Origin: Prorocentrum cordatum
Taxonomy: Eukaryota > Sar > Dinophyceae > Prorocentrales > Prorocentraceae
Length of the DNA stretch: 64,000 nt
Reading direction: 5' to 3'
Assembly: GCA_963575745.1 (NCBI GenBank)
Contig: CAUYUJ010014594.1
Span: 28,501 to 92,500 of the forward strand
The translations under genes and the position numbers were made by a program. Below are positions 54,013 through 64,000 of this stretch, one piece after another (within the stretch, counting starts at the first letter, position 1; every line of letters starts with the position of its first letter). A model generated the notes under the pieces. It saw only the letters and a program-made list of their open reading frames with translations, had not been told where the DNA came from and made no database searches.

Positions 54013-54400
54013 ACGAGGTGCCCGAACGCCTCACGCCACGAGGAGCCCGAACGACTCACACCAGGACGAGGGGCCCGAACGACTCACACCACGAAGAGCC
54101 CGAACGACTCACACCAGAAGGAGGGACCCGAACGACTCACACCAAAACGAGGCGCCCGAACGACTCACACCACGAGGAGCCCGAACGATTCACACCACGA
54201 CGAAGGCCCCGAACGACTCACACCACGAGGAGCCCGAACGAGTCACACCAGGAGGAGGAGCCCGAACGACTCACACCAGGACGAGGGGCCCGAACAACTC
54301 ACACCACGAGAAGCCCGAACGACTCACACCAGGACGAAGAGCCCGAACGACTCATACCAGGAAGAAGGGCCCGAACGACTCACACCAGGACGAGAGCTTT
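54013..54400 (+). repeat. Alternating 25/28-bp satellite
   Basis: CCCGAACGACTCACACCA followed by either CGAGGAG or GGACGAGGGG. The word CCCGAACG starts at 54021, 54046, 54074, 54099 and 54127, giving alternating spacings of 25 and 28 bp. About fourteen copies. Confidence 0.9.
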
Positions 54401-54839
54401 CTCTCCCTCCTCCTTCGCCTCGTCCTTCTCCCGCTCCCCCCCACAAGGAGGATGTACAAGGAGGCGGGAGGAAGGAGGAACAGGGGAGATATGCGGGGGC
54501 AAGCGGACACACGCCTGAAAAACACGACTGTCGGCATGCTTCGCAAGAGTTGCTGTTGTGAGATGGGCTGGTGGGGATACGCGAAGCGTAAAGAATACCA
54601 AGAGGGCCCCAGGTTCTCATGGCCGACTGGGGTAACAGCGCCAGCTCACAAATACTAACACGGAGCGAGCATGACCTGTTTCTCTGCCGCACTTTCAAGG
54701 CGTCGCCAGGGAGCAGGTTTGGCAAACCCTCAGGAGACAGACTGCTTCTCAAAGGGGGGGCCACCCGGTCGGTTGCGAGCAAGCGCAACCGTGGCCCGAC
54801 CGTAGTCAGCCAGCCTTTGAGCAACTGCTGAATTCTTCG
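54401..54839. other. No clear gene; junction DNA
   Basis: A TGGGCTGGTGGGGATACGCG, AAGCGTAAAGAATACC word at 54563 resembles a decayed right end of the CCAAGAGG element. A short plus-strand frame at 54836-54925 (SSLEEVAARIALDIKLKSSE) overlaps the end of the retroelement and is probably a shadow. Confidence 0.35.
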
Positions 54840-55199
54840 TTGGAGGAGGTCGCAGCTAGGATCGCGCTGGATATCAAGCTCAAAAGCTCCGAGCCCCCCG
54901 GCACGCCCGACGCCATGCTGTAGAGAGATGGCCAGGACCACTGAACACATCCAAGAACACCGGTCGCACGCTCTGCCCCACGAACTGACTCCCGAACGCT
55001 GGAGAGGCGAGCGCCAATATTCACGGCCAGGGGGCGACGCGGCCCGGCGCGGAGATGGGGGGGCCCCGCATCTGCTCTGCGATCCGGCCGCGGTTCAGCG
55101 CGAGCAGGCGCCGCGCGGGGGCGCGCCGGCTCGGACGGCCTGGGGCACCTAAGCCAGCTGTGGGAGCAGCGGGCGGTCGACGAAGCGGCTTGCGTCGCA

Positions 55200-55970
55200 G
55201 ACGCCCGCCGTCGACGGCCGAAGGTTCTCCTTCGGGCGCGGCGCCACCGACCAGCGCGAGACGAGGGCCCCTGCGCGCGGCGTCCAGTCCACCATCGGGC
55301 AGGCGATAGGCCAGAAGAGGGGCAGCAGCGATTGCGGCGGAGCCAGCCGCGGCCGGCCCTTCGCCGCGCGGACCGAACTCGGCAGCGCCAGCTGCAGCCC
55401 CCCCGGAGTCGCCCTGTGGCGGGCGGATCGCGACCGCGTGCTCCATCGCCGTCGCGCGAAGGAGGCTGCTGCACGGCGGCGCGATCAGGCGGGGCGCCGG
55501 GCAGAGCGCCGCTGGGGCAACGAGAGCACAGGGTGCCAGCGGCCCCTCCAGATGTCGACGGGGACCTCCACTAAGTCTGCCTGGGGGTCCACCGCGGGCC
55601 CAGCAGCGCAGGGCACGCGAACGGCGGCCGCGCGGGGGCCGAATTGTTGGCGTTCAGCATCCCGACAGAACCGCTGACGCCCCTTGAACCTGGCGAGGCC
55701 CTTCGCGGCCTCCAACGAGACCTCCCGCTGCGCGACCCCGAAGCCCCAGACGACGCATCTATGCAGGTCAGAGTGGCGCCGAAGAGCATCCCGAGGTTCT
55801 GGTCGCAGAAGGCGAGATCGCCCGGGCCCAGCGAAGCTCTCGACGAAAGACAAGCCAAAGCGACACGGCCTTCGCACATCTCCCCAAGATTGCAGACGGC
55901 CCCGAGACACAAGAGGAGCTCCCTCCCGATGAGCACCCTGGAGGCGAAGTGCGAGACAATCCTCGCCATC
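55200..55970 (-). pseudogene. RNase H-like / linker region of the DIRS-like relic
   Basis: Frames read GYRSWEEMARIVSHFASRVL, IGRELLLCLGAVCNLGEM, then (another frame) GDLAFCDQNLGMLFGATLTC and IDASSGA, then REVSLEAAKGLARFK and VDPQADLVEVPVDIWRGRWH, PVLSLPQ. 'CIDAS' is the probable first Asp strand of RNase H (usually xDAS/TDAS), and 'VDIWRGRWHPVLS' is a block I associate with this element. Frame changes every 100-200 bp. Confidence 0.5.
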
Positions 55971-56026
55971 TCCTCCCAGGAGCGATACCCGCGCCGAAAA
56001 ATCTCCTGGATCCCGAGGTACAGCTC

Positions 56027-56600
56027 CTAGCCAACCCTGGGGTTAAGTGAACCCATAGGAGAGCCCGAGTCGAAGGCCCAGCCCAAAGCCCCCCCGGCGA
56101 CGCTGCGCTCCACCCTATGAGTAGGGAGCCCCACTGCACGCATACGCTCATCAACCTGGCGGGCAGCGGCGGCAACTGACTCGCGAGACAACGACAGTGC
56201 GACAAAATTGTCAACGCACTCAGCGCGGGCGATGTTGGCATCGATCACGGGGGGCAGCGGCGCGACCCACAAGCACTCGCTCGGGTCGGGCGAGAGCGGC
56301 TCGGCGAGAGACGGTCTCATTCACAGTCTGGCACAGCCACGAGCTTTAACTGAACCCCATAGGAGGACACCTGAAGTAAGAGTACATGACGCCCCCTGAG
56401 ACGGCGATACTCGATGTCCAGTGGCGGCGGCGAAAATTTTCAATTCACCTGCTCTGACCCAGGGGGGCCGGATGCACCGACGAAGCCAAATGGGCAACGC
56501 CATAGCGTAGAACGCGCCAGCGATGTCTACGCCGGAGACGCGCAGGCGGATCGCTGCCAACTCGGAGCTTGGAGAAAGCGGCATCTGTCGCCAACTTCAC
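56027..56600 (-). pseudogene. Reverse transcriptase palm of the DIRS-like relic
   Basis: Motif A: RVSGVDIAGAFYAMALPIWL, with the first catalytic Asp in VDIAGAFY. Catalytic loop: CVDNFVALSL near 56212, where YxDD is expected. From memory this family has YVDN, so the Tyr is replaced by Cys. Then ARQVDERMRAVGLPTHRVER and ALGWAFDSG, matching the post-catalytic helix and thumb of these elements. At least one frame change separates motif A from the catalytic loop. Confidence 0.65.
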
Positions 56601-58724
56601 CTCAGGAAGCTCTTCAACAACTGGGATGGGATTCGGCCAACTCGCGGCATCTGCGGGGAAGTCGACAAGACTTGATGACATACGACGGTGCTGAACTTTC
56701 CTATGCGTACAAAAATCCTCGAGGTTGGGGCCCGAATGCGCCCGCTTCGGAGCGCGCGCAGCTACCTGGGCGAGCCCCCCCTCGCGGGGCAGCAACAGTT
56801 CCTGAAGGCGGTGACCAATCCTCGCGCTGTCATCCCCGATTAGAGCGGACAATGGCAGCGGCTCGGAGCCCGCGCTCGGCGGGGAAAGCAGGACACTGTC
56901 GAAGGTCACCGGCGCAATCACGGCAGACCCCTGGTCGCATGACTGCGCGACGCGGTGCCCCTCAAAAGCTCCTGCGGGAGAGAGGCCGGGCGGGGGCACT
57001 CCGAAGGCGTCGACCGCCTCCTGGGCCACCGCCGGAGCCTCCGGCTGAGAGGCCGCGGGGGAAAACGCCCCCGTCGGTCGCGGACAGCTCGAGCCGGCGC
57101 GCATCTCGTTCATAGCTCCGATGGCGTCGGACACCACCTCTCGGCGGCGACCTGCTCGCTGGAACCGTTTCCTCGTTGTTCGAGAAAGGTCTGCTGTCGC
57201 AAACGGTTGATCCACGTCTCCAGAGGCGAGAAGCGGGAAGATATCCCGACGTCGCCGCGAGGCGTGAGATCTGGCCCCAATTGCGTATGCGCCGCGGGGG
57301 GCAATGCCGCGGAGCCCCCTCGATCGACCCCGAAGGCGGGCGGGGTGGCCGCATCCGGGGCCCCGCCCATCATGGCGCCAATGAGCGACGCCCCTCCTTA
57401 GCTTTAGGAATCTGCTCAAGGATCCCAGCGTCGCGCTCAGCTTGCTCGGCATATGCCGCGACAAAGTGGCAGCGACCATCGCGCGGCCATCCTCGCAGGC
57501 AGCGCCAGTGACGACGCCGACCTCTTCACGGAATCCGAACTTCAGGAGGCCGCCCCGCCGCGGGACTCGGGCTCGCCCTTGGCTTTGGCCTCGGGGTCGG
57601 CGTCGCCAGCAGCGGGCCAGTCCACCTCCAGACTCACGGGCTTCATACTCCACGGCGCACCTGCGCTCGTACAGCTGAGCCTGCCTCATCATGACCTCGA
57701 CGCCTACAACGTTGGGCAGGTCCAGAAGGTCCTAGGTCATCAGGTAATTCACCATCCACACGATCGACACATAATGCGTGACTCCGAAATCGTCACGAGA
57801 CAGCCGGCAATACAAGACGAACAAATGAAAATGCTCGATGGTGCCTCCACGATTGCGGTCCAGGAAAAGAAAACACCGCAACGTTGTGCGAGGGCCGCCC
57901 AACGGCCCGTCGGGGAAGGGCCCCTCCCTCAACCGATCGACACTCTCGTGGAACAGCACCCGCTGGCGTGAGCCGTCGGCAACTAGCAGCACTGGCTGGA
58001 GGCAAACGCCTGAGGCAGCTTCGGTTCCGCGGTACGCAGCCTGAGACGTTGCAATATTGCGGATCGCAATCCAGCTCCCGTCGGTCGCCAGCTTCGGCCC
58101 GATGTCGCCACGCATGAGCCCAGATCCGTTAAGGGTGACAGGCTCACCTCGCTTTGCCACAGTCGTCGACTCGACGTGCACCCACTGTCCAGCGGGCCCC
58201 GGCACGGCCCCCGCGGCTAGCGGCGCCACCGCGCCTGGGGCGCCCGCGAGCGGCGCTGCCACCAGCGCAGCGGCTGCCGCAGGGGAGGCGGGCGTGGGCG
58301 CCGCAGGCCCAGGCGGCCCTGGAGCCGCAGCTGGCACCAGCGCCACAGCCACGGCAGCTCCAGCGGCGGGGGCTGGCGCGGCGCCTCCTCCAGGTGCAGG
58401 AACGGCTGTCGGCGGCTGCGGGGCCCCCGAACGTGAAGCACACCACCACCCCAGCGGGCGGCACCACGGGAGGACGCCCAGCAGCACGTTCAGAGGCCAG
58501 GTAGACGTCCCTCGCGTAGCCTTCCAGCTCGATCTGGATGGTCGCCTCCTCGGCCGCGACAGGGCTCGACGGAAGCGGTACAAGTTGCCAGCATCCAGTC
58601 CAGGGGTCGCGTGCGACGGTCGTCCTCGAAGCGGACCGCTGCCAGACTCCCATCCGACAAATCGTATATCTCTTTGTGCACGTCGCAGTCCGGCGAGGAG
58701 ATCAGAACACGATGCGAGGACCAT
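56445..58724 (-). pseudogene. Retroelement polyprotein, one internal TAG
   Basis: One minus-strand frame is open from 58724 to 56445 apart from a single TAG at 57734-57732, between VNYLMT and DLLDLPNVVG. This covers the conserved pre-RT region: FPDGPLGGPRTTLRCFLFLD, the DLPN...VEVMMRQAQLYERR block, and SRTTRKRFQRAGRRREVVSD then AIGAMNEM. 760 codons interrupted by one stop suggests recent inactivation or a sequencing error at that codon. Downstream the RT palm needs a different frame. Confidence 0.6.
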
Positions 58725-59324
58725 CTCGCATCAGTCGGATTCTGACGCACTCGGCCCCACACGCGCCGCTGATGCCACAGCGGCGCGCCTGCGTACAGTA
58801 GCCAGGCCCACTGTCAAAGCCCCGCTGGCAGGCTGGCGCTGGTTCCTGAGCCATCCTTCAAGGCTGCGGGAGCGAGGACAGGCAAGACCCGCGAGATGAC
58901 GGCCACGGCAATCCGCACCAGGCTACCTGCGAAGGTCAGCAGCACGTTCACGACCAAGAGCAGGCCCCAGGGCTGGCCGGGACGGGCGCCGGCTCCGGCT
59001 CCACGCCGGCAAGTCCCGGCGGGCAAGTCGCAGGCGGGTACACGTAGACAGGGGCAGCATTAGGGCAGGCCGGGCACTGCGGACAGGCAGGGCACGCAGG
59101 ACACTGAGTAGACCAGCCCGCGATGGTCTGAGAGACGGTCCCGACGATCTAATCGGAGTACCGTCCACCAAGCGGCCAGGCCATGTAGGAGGGGGGATGC
59201 TGTCGCCCGGCGCTCGCGCTGGTAACACCTTGAGCACAATCGGTTGCGGGCGTCATGACACGCGCGGCCGCCTCTCCCAAGACACCCTCAGAAAAGATTC
59301 ACACGCACGCATTGCCATGAAGAT

Positions 59325-60565
59325 AAGCGGGGGAGATCTGGGGAATGTGCAGAAGAAGATTTGGGAGGATGATATGGCAACAGATCTGGAGACGGATCTG
59401 GAGAAACATCAGGGGAAGATCTGGAGGAGAAAATGGAGTTAGATATGGTGGGAGGTCTGGTGGAAAATCTGGAGGAAGATCGGGGGGAAGATTTGGTGGA
59501 AGATCTGGGAGGAGGACCTAGGGGCAGATCTGGGGAATGCCAAGAGAACATTTGGCCGAGTGATCTGGAGGAGTATCTGGCGGATCATCTGGGAAATCTC
59601 AAAAGAAACATCTGGAAGAATTTATGGTGGAAGTCTGCGGTAAGATCTGGAAGAACATATGGCGGAAGATCTCTTGGAAGATCTGGGGAATGTCCAGAGG
59701 GAAATGTGGCCAGAAAATCTGGTAATAGATAAGGAGGAAGATACGGAATAAGATCTGGGGAATATATGGAGGAACATCTGGAGGGGGTTCCGGTGGGAGG
59801 TCTGGAGAAATGTCTGGAGGAAAATCTGGGGGAAGACCTGGCCCAAGATCTGGGGGAATATCTAAATGAAGATCTGGGGAATGTCCCGAGGAACATTTGG
59901 CGGGGTCATATGGCGATAGATACGGAGGAAGATCTGGCGGAAGATCCGGGGAATATCTGGAGGGAAATCTGGAGGGGGACATGCAGTGAAGATCTGTAAG
60001 AAGATCCGAGGGGCGATCTGGGGAAAGATGCAGGAAAGACTTGGGGGAATATCTGAGGGGTGAGCTGACGGACAATCCGGAGGAATGTCATAGGTGCAAA
60101 TATGGGGGAAGATCTGGGGAAACATCGGGGGGAAGATCTGGGGGAGAAAACTGGGGGAAGATCTGGAGGAAGATCTGGAGTAAGATCTGGAGTAAGATCT
60201 GGGGCAAAATCTGGGGAAAGACCTGGGGAAAGATCTCCCGGAAGATCTGGATGAAGATCTTGGGGAAGATCTGGGGAAGTGTTGGGTGAAGATCTGGAGC
60301 AAGATCTGGGGGAAGATATGGAGCAAGATCTGGGTGTAGATCTGGGGGAAGATTTGGGAGAACATCTGGGAGAAGATATGATGGAATATCCTGGGGACGA
60401 TCCGGGAGACGATCTGGAGGAAGATCTGGGGGAAGATCTCGGGGAAGATCTGGGTAAAGACGTGGGGGAAGATCTGGAGGAAAAACTCGGGACAGATCTG
60501 GAGGAAGACCTGGAGGGAGATCTGGGTGAAGATCTGGAGGAAGATCTGGGGGAATGTATAAAGGA
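59325..60565 (+). repeat. 12-bp AAGATCTGGGGG satellite
   Basis: Degenerate array of AAGATCTGG(G/A)GG units with CATCTGG, AATCTGG and GAT(A/C)TGG variants; cleaner from 60160 to 60545. The 12-bp period gives EDLG-type acidic repeats in one plus frame, KIWG/KIWR in another, and PPDL-type repeats on minus. All six frames stay open for long stretches, so no protein should be inferred. Palindromic AGATCT recurs throughout. Confidence 0.92.
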
Positions 60566-61940
60566 AAATCTGGGTGCCACGACGGACCAACAGGCCTCCA
60601 GGAGGGCCCTGAGAGAGCGGACTTCTCCCCCACACATCTCAGGAGATTAAAGCGGCACGGGAAAGACAAAGAGGCCCCAAAGACAGCCCAATACGCACCA
60701 AGATCCGCAAAAAGAGGCCCCCTAACAATGAATGAACACGGCGCGGCCCTAACCAGGGGTCTTCTTCCCTCTGATATAACCAGTGCAAGGCAAACAACAC
60801 ACGGCAAATTAAAGCAATGCAAACCACTGTAAAGCAATTCGACACGACGCAAGGTCCGCCAATCAGAGGCTCTGAGTGGAGGCTCCTCAGTTCTCAAGGA
60901 AAAATACTCTTCCAATAGCTCAGAGGCCCTTAGCTTGTCGCATGCTCCCACGCGCCTGAGAGCGTGAAGACGGGCAATAGGTCGGAGGGTTCCAAGACGG
61001 CCCAAGAGGGCCCGGAGACGGCCCGAGACCGTTCCAGGAAGGCCCGAGAGGCTCACGAGACGCCTCAAGAGGGCTCCAAAAGAGCACCCGAGAGGGCTGT
61101 GAGGATATTCCGGGATGACATTCCAGGGCTGTCGCATGATTGCTCTCCCGCAGATCGTGACGGCATCCATAAATGCACAAATGATTGATCACCCCAGGAT
61201 GTTTGACAGATGTCAGCATACTTGTCTGTTCGGGTATGCAGCGCTGCATGACGGCCCACGGCATACGTACACTCGGCCTTACGGACATAATTCCCCAACC
61301 TTCTTCCTCTTGCCCGATTTGTCCTGACCTTCGTGATAGGCGTACTAACCTTGCTGCAAGAAGAAGGCAACATGCATGAAAGAAAAGAGCCATGGAGGAA
61401 GAAACGAGAAGGAGAGGAAAGGACAGCCAAGGAAAGGAAATTATGGGATAGGTAAGAAAAGGCAGAGAAGGGGATGGGGAAAAATGATGGGGAGGCGGGA
61501 CGGGTACAAGGGAGGTGGAATGGGGAATGGGAAAGGAAAAGCGATGGGAAGGAAGCGAACAAGGAAGCGATGGGTGGAGGGGACGGGAGGAGAAGTCCTC
61601 AAAGAGACGGAAAGAAGAAGAGGGGCGATGGAGGGGTGAAGGTGGAACTTATGGCTGTGATGCCTGCGGGGAAGGCTGTGAGACAGATCAGGGGGGACAG
61701 AGGGACAATTGCCGATGAACGGGGATGGACAAACCTCCTTTTAGTAAACCTCCATTTAGTGAAAACGGCCTAAGACCGAAACCGACAGACCTGGACCCGC
61801 AAAAAATGACGCCGCGACGCCCTCTCGCGAACCGGAAACGGCCAATTCACGAATCGACGTGTCAGGGCAGGAGTTCTAGCAAGCTACCAGATGAGACAGA
61901 ACGCAAAACTAGGGGAACGAGAGGTTGAGATGCCATACCG
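60566..61940. other. No gene supported; CCAAGAGG fragment
   Basis: 60990-61090 holds a short CCAAGACGGCCCAAGAGGGC block. 61380-61640 is purine-rich (GGAAAGGA, GGGGAGG words). No coding domain recognised. Confidence 0.4.
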
Positions 61941-61941
61941 A

Positions 61942-62075
61942 CCAGCCATAACTGGGGGAGCTGTGGTCCTTACCCCCCTGGGGGAACCCATCGCATCGAC
62001 GATCTCTCGAGATGGGTGTCGAAATCGATGGGTCCCCAGGGTGGTAAGGACCACAGCTCCCCCAGTTGTGGCTGG
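61942..62075. repeat. Long near-perfect hairpin (about 50-bp arms)
   Basis: The left arm 61942-61993 contains ACTGGGGGAGCTGTGGTCCT and ends CCCATCG. The right arm 62026-62075 contains its complement, CGATGGGT ... AGGACCACAGCTCCCCCAGT, then TGTGGCTGG. Arms differ at only a few positions and are separated by about 32 bp that include the palindrome TCTCGAGA. It could be a foldback transposable element or a small-RNA precursor. Confidence 0.85.
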
Positions 62076-62568
62076 CCTGCCATATTCATGGAGGGACGGC
62101 TGGAGCCGGCGAGATCCAAAACGTGGAAGAACTGGGCAGGGCGGAAGTTGGCGGGTAGAGCAAACGAGGGGGCAGGAAGCCACTAGGCAGAGGCAAGGAC
62201 AGACGGTGATAGAAAACGGAGCTCGAAGAAGGGGTAGAAGGACGCCAATGCGATACGCTCACCGATCCTGGGCCTGCCGAGTGGGAAAGGGGAATCGCAG
62301 GGAGGTGCGCGAACGAACCGGCACATGATCACATAGCCATGCCACTCGCCCTCCTCCTCTTCCTGTTCCTCCAGCACCCCCCTCCACGGGGTATGTGCAT
62401 ACAGAAAGAAAAAAGGGCGTATATGTGTGTATGCATGTGTCCACATATACTGAGAGAGAAGCGAAACAAATACGAACACTGCTGGAAATGTGCGCACATG
62501 CGTCTAATGCAAATGTAAGCTTATAGATATACGCATGCAAATATACGTGTGTATATGCACAAAGACAT

Positions 62569-62570
<2 letters not shown>
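62076..62570. other. No gene supported
   Basis: A TATATGTGTGTATGCATGTG stretch lies near 62420. No domain. Confidence 0.35.
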
Positions 62571-62571
<1 letters not shown>

Positions 62572-62628
<57 letters not shown>

Positions 62629-62630
62629 AC
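62572..62630. repeat. (GA)n microsatellite
   Basis: GAGAGAGA runs interrupted by A tracts. Confidence 0.95.
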
Positions 62631-63210
62631 AAAAAAAGAGCCGAGAAAATGGAGGGGACATCCTGTTCTGGAAAGCCACGACGGGCTTGCCTTCGGGGAG
62701 CATGCCGCGCACCTGGCCATGTTTGCTGGTCACGTCTGCTCGTCTGGACCCATCTCTACTCCGATCCCCCAGCTCCTTGTTTGAAGGAGGGGGAGGAGGG
62801 GCGGGAGTATGGGGAAAGATCATGACATGATTATTTATTTCTCAAAGGGACGGGGAAGGTGGGGAATGGAAGTGGGGGCGGAGTAAAGAAGAGGAGCAAC
62901 AGCAGCAGCAGCACGAGGAAGAGCACGAAGACGAGACAGGAGCAGGAAAAGCAAAGCCAACCGAAAAAAACAAAAAGAAATACCGTGCGCCTCGGACGGA
63001 GCCTGCACGGGATACGGAAAGGCGGGGCTCTTGATGCCGTGCAAGTTCCCACCGACGTAGTACTTCCCCACGTCCTGGACCAATGAATGCATATTCTCCT
63101 CCTCCCCCTCCTTTCCCAGAGACCTCCTCTTCCTCATCTTGCTCTTCCTCACCCCCACCCCTCGTCCTCCCCTTCCTCAACCGCACCTGCTTCTAAGTCA
63201 TAGCTCTCCC
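62631..63210. other. No gene supported
   Basis: AGCAGC-rich purine DNA at 62895-62945. Otherwise unremarkable. Confidence 0.35.
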
Positions 63211-63212
63211 TG

Positions 63213-63213
<1 letters not shown>

Positions 63214-63244
<31 letters not shown>

Positions 63245-63268
63245 CATATATATATATATGTGTCTCTC
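63214..63268. repeat. (TC)n and (TA)n microsatellites
   Basis: CTCTCTCT run, then ATATATATAT. Confidence 0.95.
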
Positions 63269-63354
63269 TTATTTCTCGTTTTCCCGTTTCCACACCTACT
63301 AAGAGGGTTTTTCTTCTCTTCACCCCGCGCAGGAACCCTTCAACCTCTCCCCCG

Positions 63355-63614
63355 GTCGTCGTCATCATCATCAGCTTCATCATGGTCAGCAGCATCATCC
63401 TCAACTTCATCCTCAGCATCCTCATCATCCTCATCATCGACATCAGTATCATCATCATCATCCTCATCTTCGTCATCAAAAGCAGCAATATCATCATCAT
63501 AATCAGCATCATCACCTGCCTCGTTACCATTGTCATCATCAGCCGCATCACCATCAGCATCATCATCGTCATCATTAGCAGCATCATCATCACCATCATC
63601 ATTGTCGTCATTGT
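63355..63614. repeat. Degenerate CAT/ATC array
   Basis: CATCATCATCAGC-type DNA, the same style as 39062-40365. Confidence 0.92.
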
Positions 63615-64000
63615 TGGCCTGTTCAAGCTCGAGTGTGGAGGAAGTCTCAAGCGGGAGCCTCTTCTGCCAGTGAATTGTGAGGAAGTCTCAGGCGGAAGCC
63701 CCCTCCCTATGGGGCCCGCAGCCCATGTTACTAACCCAAGAGGGCCGTCGGGACCATGTAATTGTCGTCACGGCTAGGCTCTGCAGGCCTGAATCTTGAG
63801 GATGTCTGGGGGGGGCTCGTCTGTGAGTGAATCGTGAGGGCTCGTGTTGCTCATTCAAGCGGGTCACTGGGATCCTGCAACTGTCGTCACGCTTGGCTTC
63901 TTCAAGCTTGAATATTGGGGAAAGTCCCAGGCAGGAGCCTAGTCTGTGAATTATAAATGTGGGGAACTCTCAGGCGGAAGCCCTCTCCCCCCCTCACGAT
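63600..64000 (+). repeat. GTCGTCACGCTTGGCT tandem module, runs off window
   Basis: ATTGTCGTCA-TTGTTGGCCT-GTTCAAGCT recurs near 63600, 63762 and 63881 in forms such as ACTGTCGTCACGCTTGGCTT. Each is followed by a CTTGAATNTTGAGGAAGTCT / CAGGCGGAAGCCC segment. Spacing about 120-160 bp. It starts where the CAT array ends and is cut by the window edge. Confidence 0.65.

Larger units (their letters stand above)
54840..59240 (-). mobile_element. DIRS-like retroelement relic (dinoflagellate type)
   Basis: Minus strand, read downwards: a CPACPACPQCPACPN Cys/Pro repeat (about 59105-59060), a hydrophobic segment LLLVVNVLLTFAG (about 58950), SSPDCDVHKEIYDLSDGSLA (58690), a Pro/Ala linker, GQWVHVESTTVAKRGEPVTL and FPDGPLGGPRTTLRCFLFLD (58180-57880), DLLDLPNVVGVEVMMRQAQL (57730-57670), an RT palm (56650-56200), an RNase H-like region (55950-55200) and a terminal block ending near 54840. 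The order of blocks resembles, from memory, a polyprotein abundant in dinoflagellate gene models that ends in a tyrosine recombinase, as in DIRS-type elements. No recombinase catalytic motifs are visible here, so the 3' end is lost and the DIRS label is an inference. Multiple frame changes make it dead. Confidence 0.65.

Noticed and set aside
54836-54925. Plus-strand frame SSLEEVAARIALDIKLKSSE as an exon
   Set aside because: Short and antisense to the end of the retroelement relic, so probably a shadow frame.

Overview
This window looks like nuclear DNA of a eukaryote with a large, repeat-choked genome, most likely a dinoflagellate. Three things point there. (1) A 22-nt minus-strand match (two mismatches by eye) to the dinoflagellate trans-spliced leader lies 10 nt upstream of an ATG (25661-25682). 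(2) A long decayed retroelement at 54.8-59.2 kb carries protein blocks that, from memory, resemble a polyprotein family common in dinoflagellate gene models. (3) Coding scraps are GC-rich and isolated between arrays of simple repeats. No bacterial operons, CRISPR arrays, rRNA or tRNA genes were recognised. All assignments come from reading the sequence, not from database searches.

Layout. 0-4.3 kb: a retroelement C-terminal relic on the minus strand lies between two GAT-trinucleotide arrays. 4.7-6.7 kb: a 101-bp satellite whose monomers hold a 14-bp inverted repeat, then CTCTGCTG-type arrays. 6.8-8.6 kb (minus): a GC-rich coding stretch with a coiled coil, hydrophobic segments and a Cys-rich tail, plus a small exon-like piece of ATP sulfurylase. 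11-16 kb (minus): a chain of coding-like fragments broken by frame changes. 19.8-34 kb: four copies of a non-coding element rich in GGCCCCAAGAGG-type units, a 368-bp higher-order satellite, a spliced-leader relic with a mini-ORF, the first copy of a GTGCAA composite repeat, a tripled ~318-bp unit, a short Cys-rich exon and a 1.5-kb array of 89-bp units growing out of it. 34.7-42 kb: two LINE relics (minus), separated by CAT/CCT arrays. 42-49.4 kb: Cys/His-coding repeats, a pseudogene of a von Willebrand D-like secreted protein, and two tandem copies of the GTGCAA composite. 49.7-52.8 kb: a duplicated unit containing hexanucleotide CAGCCT arrays. 53.5-54.4 kb: small tandem repeats. 54.8-59.2 kb: the DIRS-like retroelement relic. 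59.3-60.6 kb: a 12-bp acidic-coding satellite. 61.9-64 kb: a long foldback hairpin and further simple repeats.

The window holds no clearly intact conventional gene. Most recognisable coding sequence is retroelement debris or single-exon scraps. The strongest leads are the structured repeat families: the multi-copy CCAAGAGG element with conserved ends, the GTGCAA composite, the hairpin satellite, and the 89-bp array that appears to derive from an exon. The spliced-leader relic gives evidence on organism and on mRNA reinsertion.
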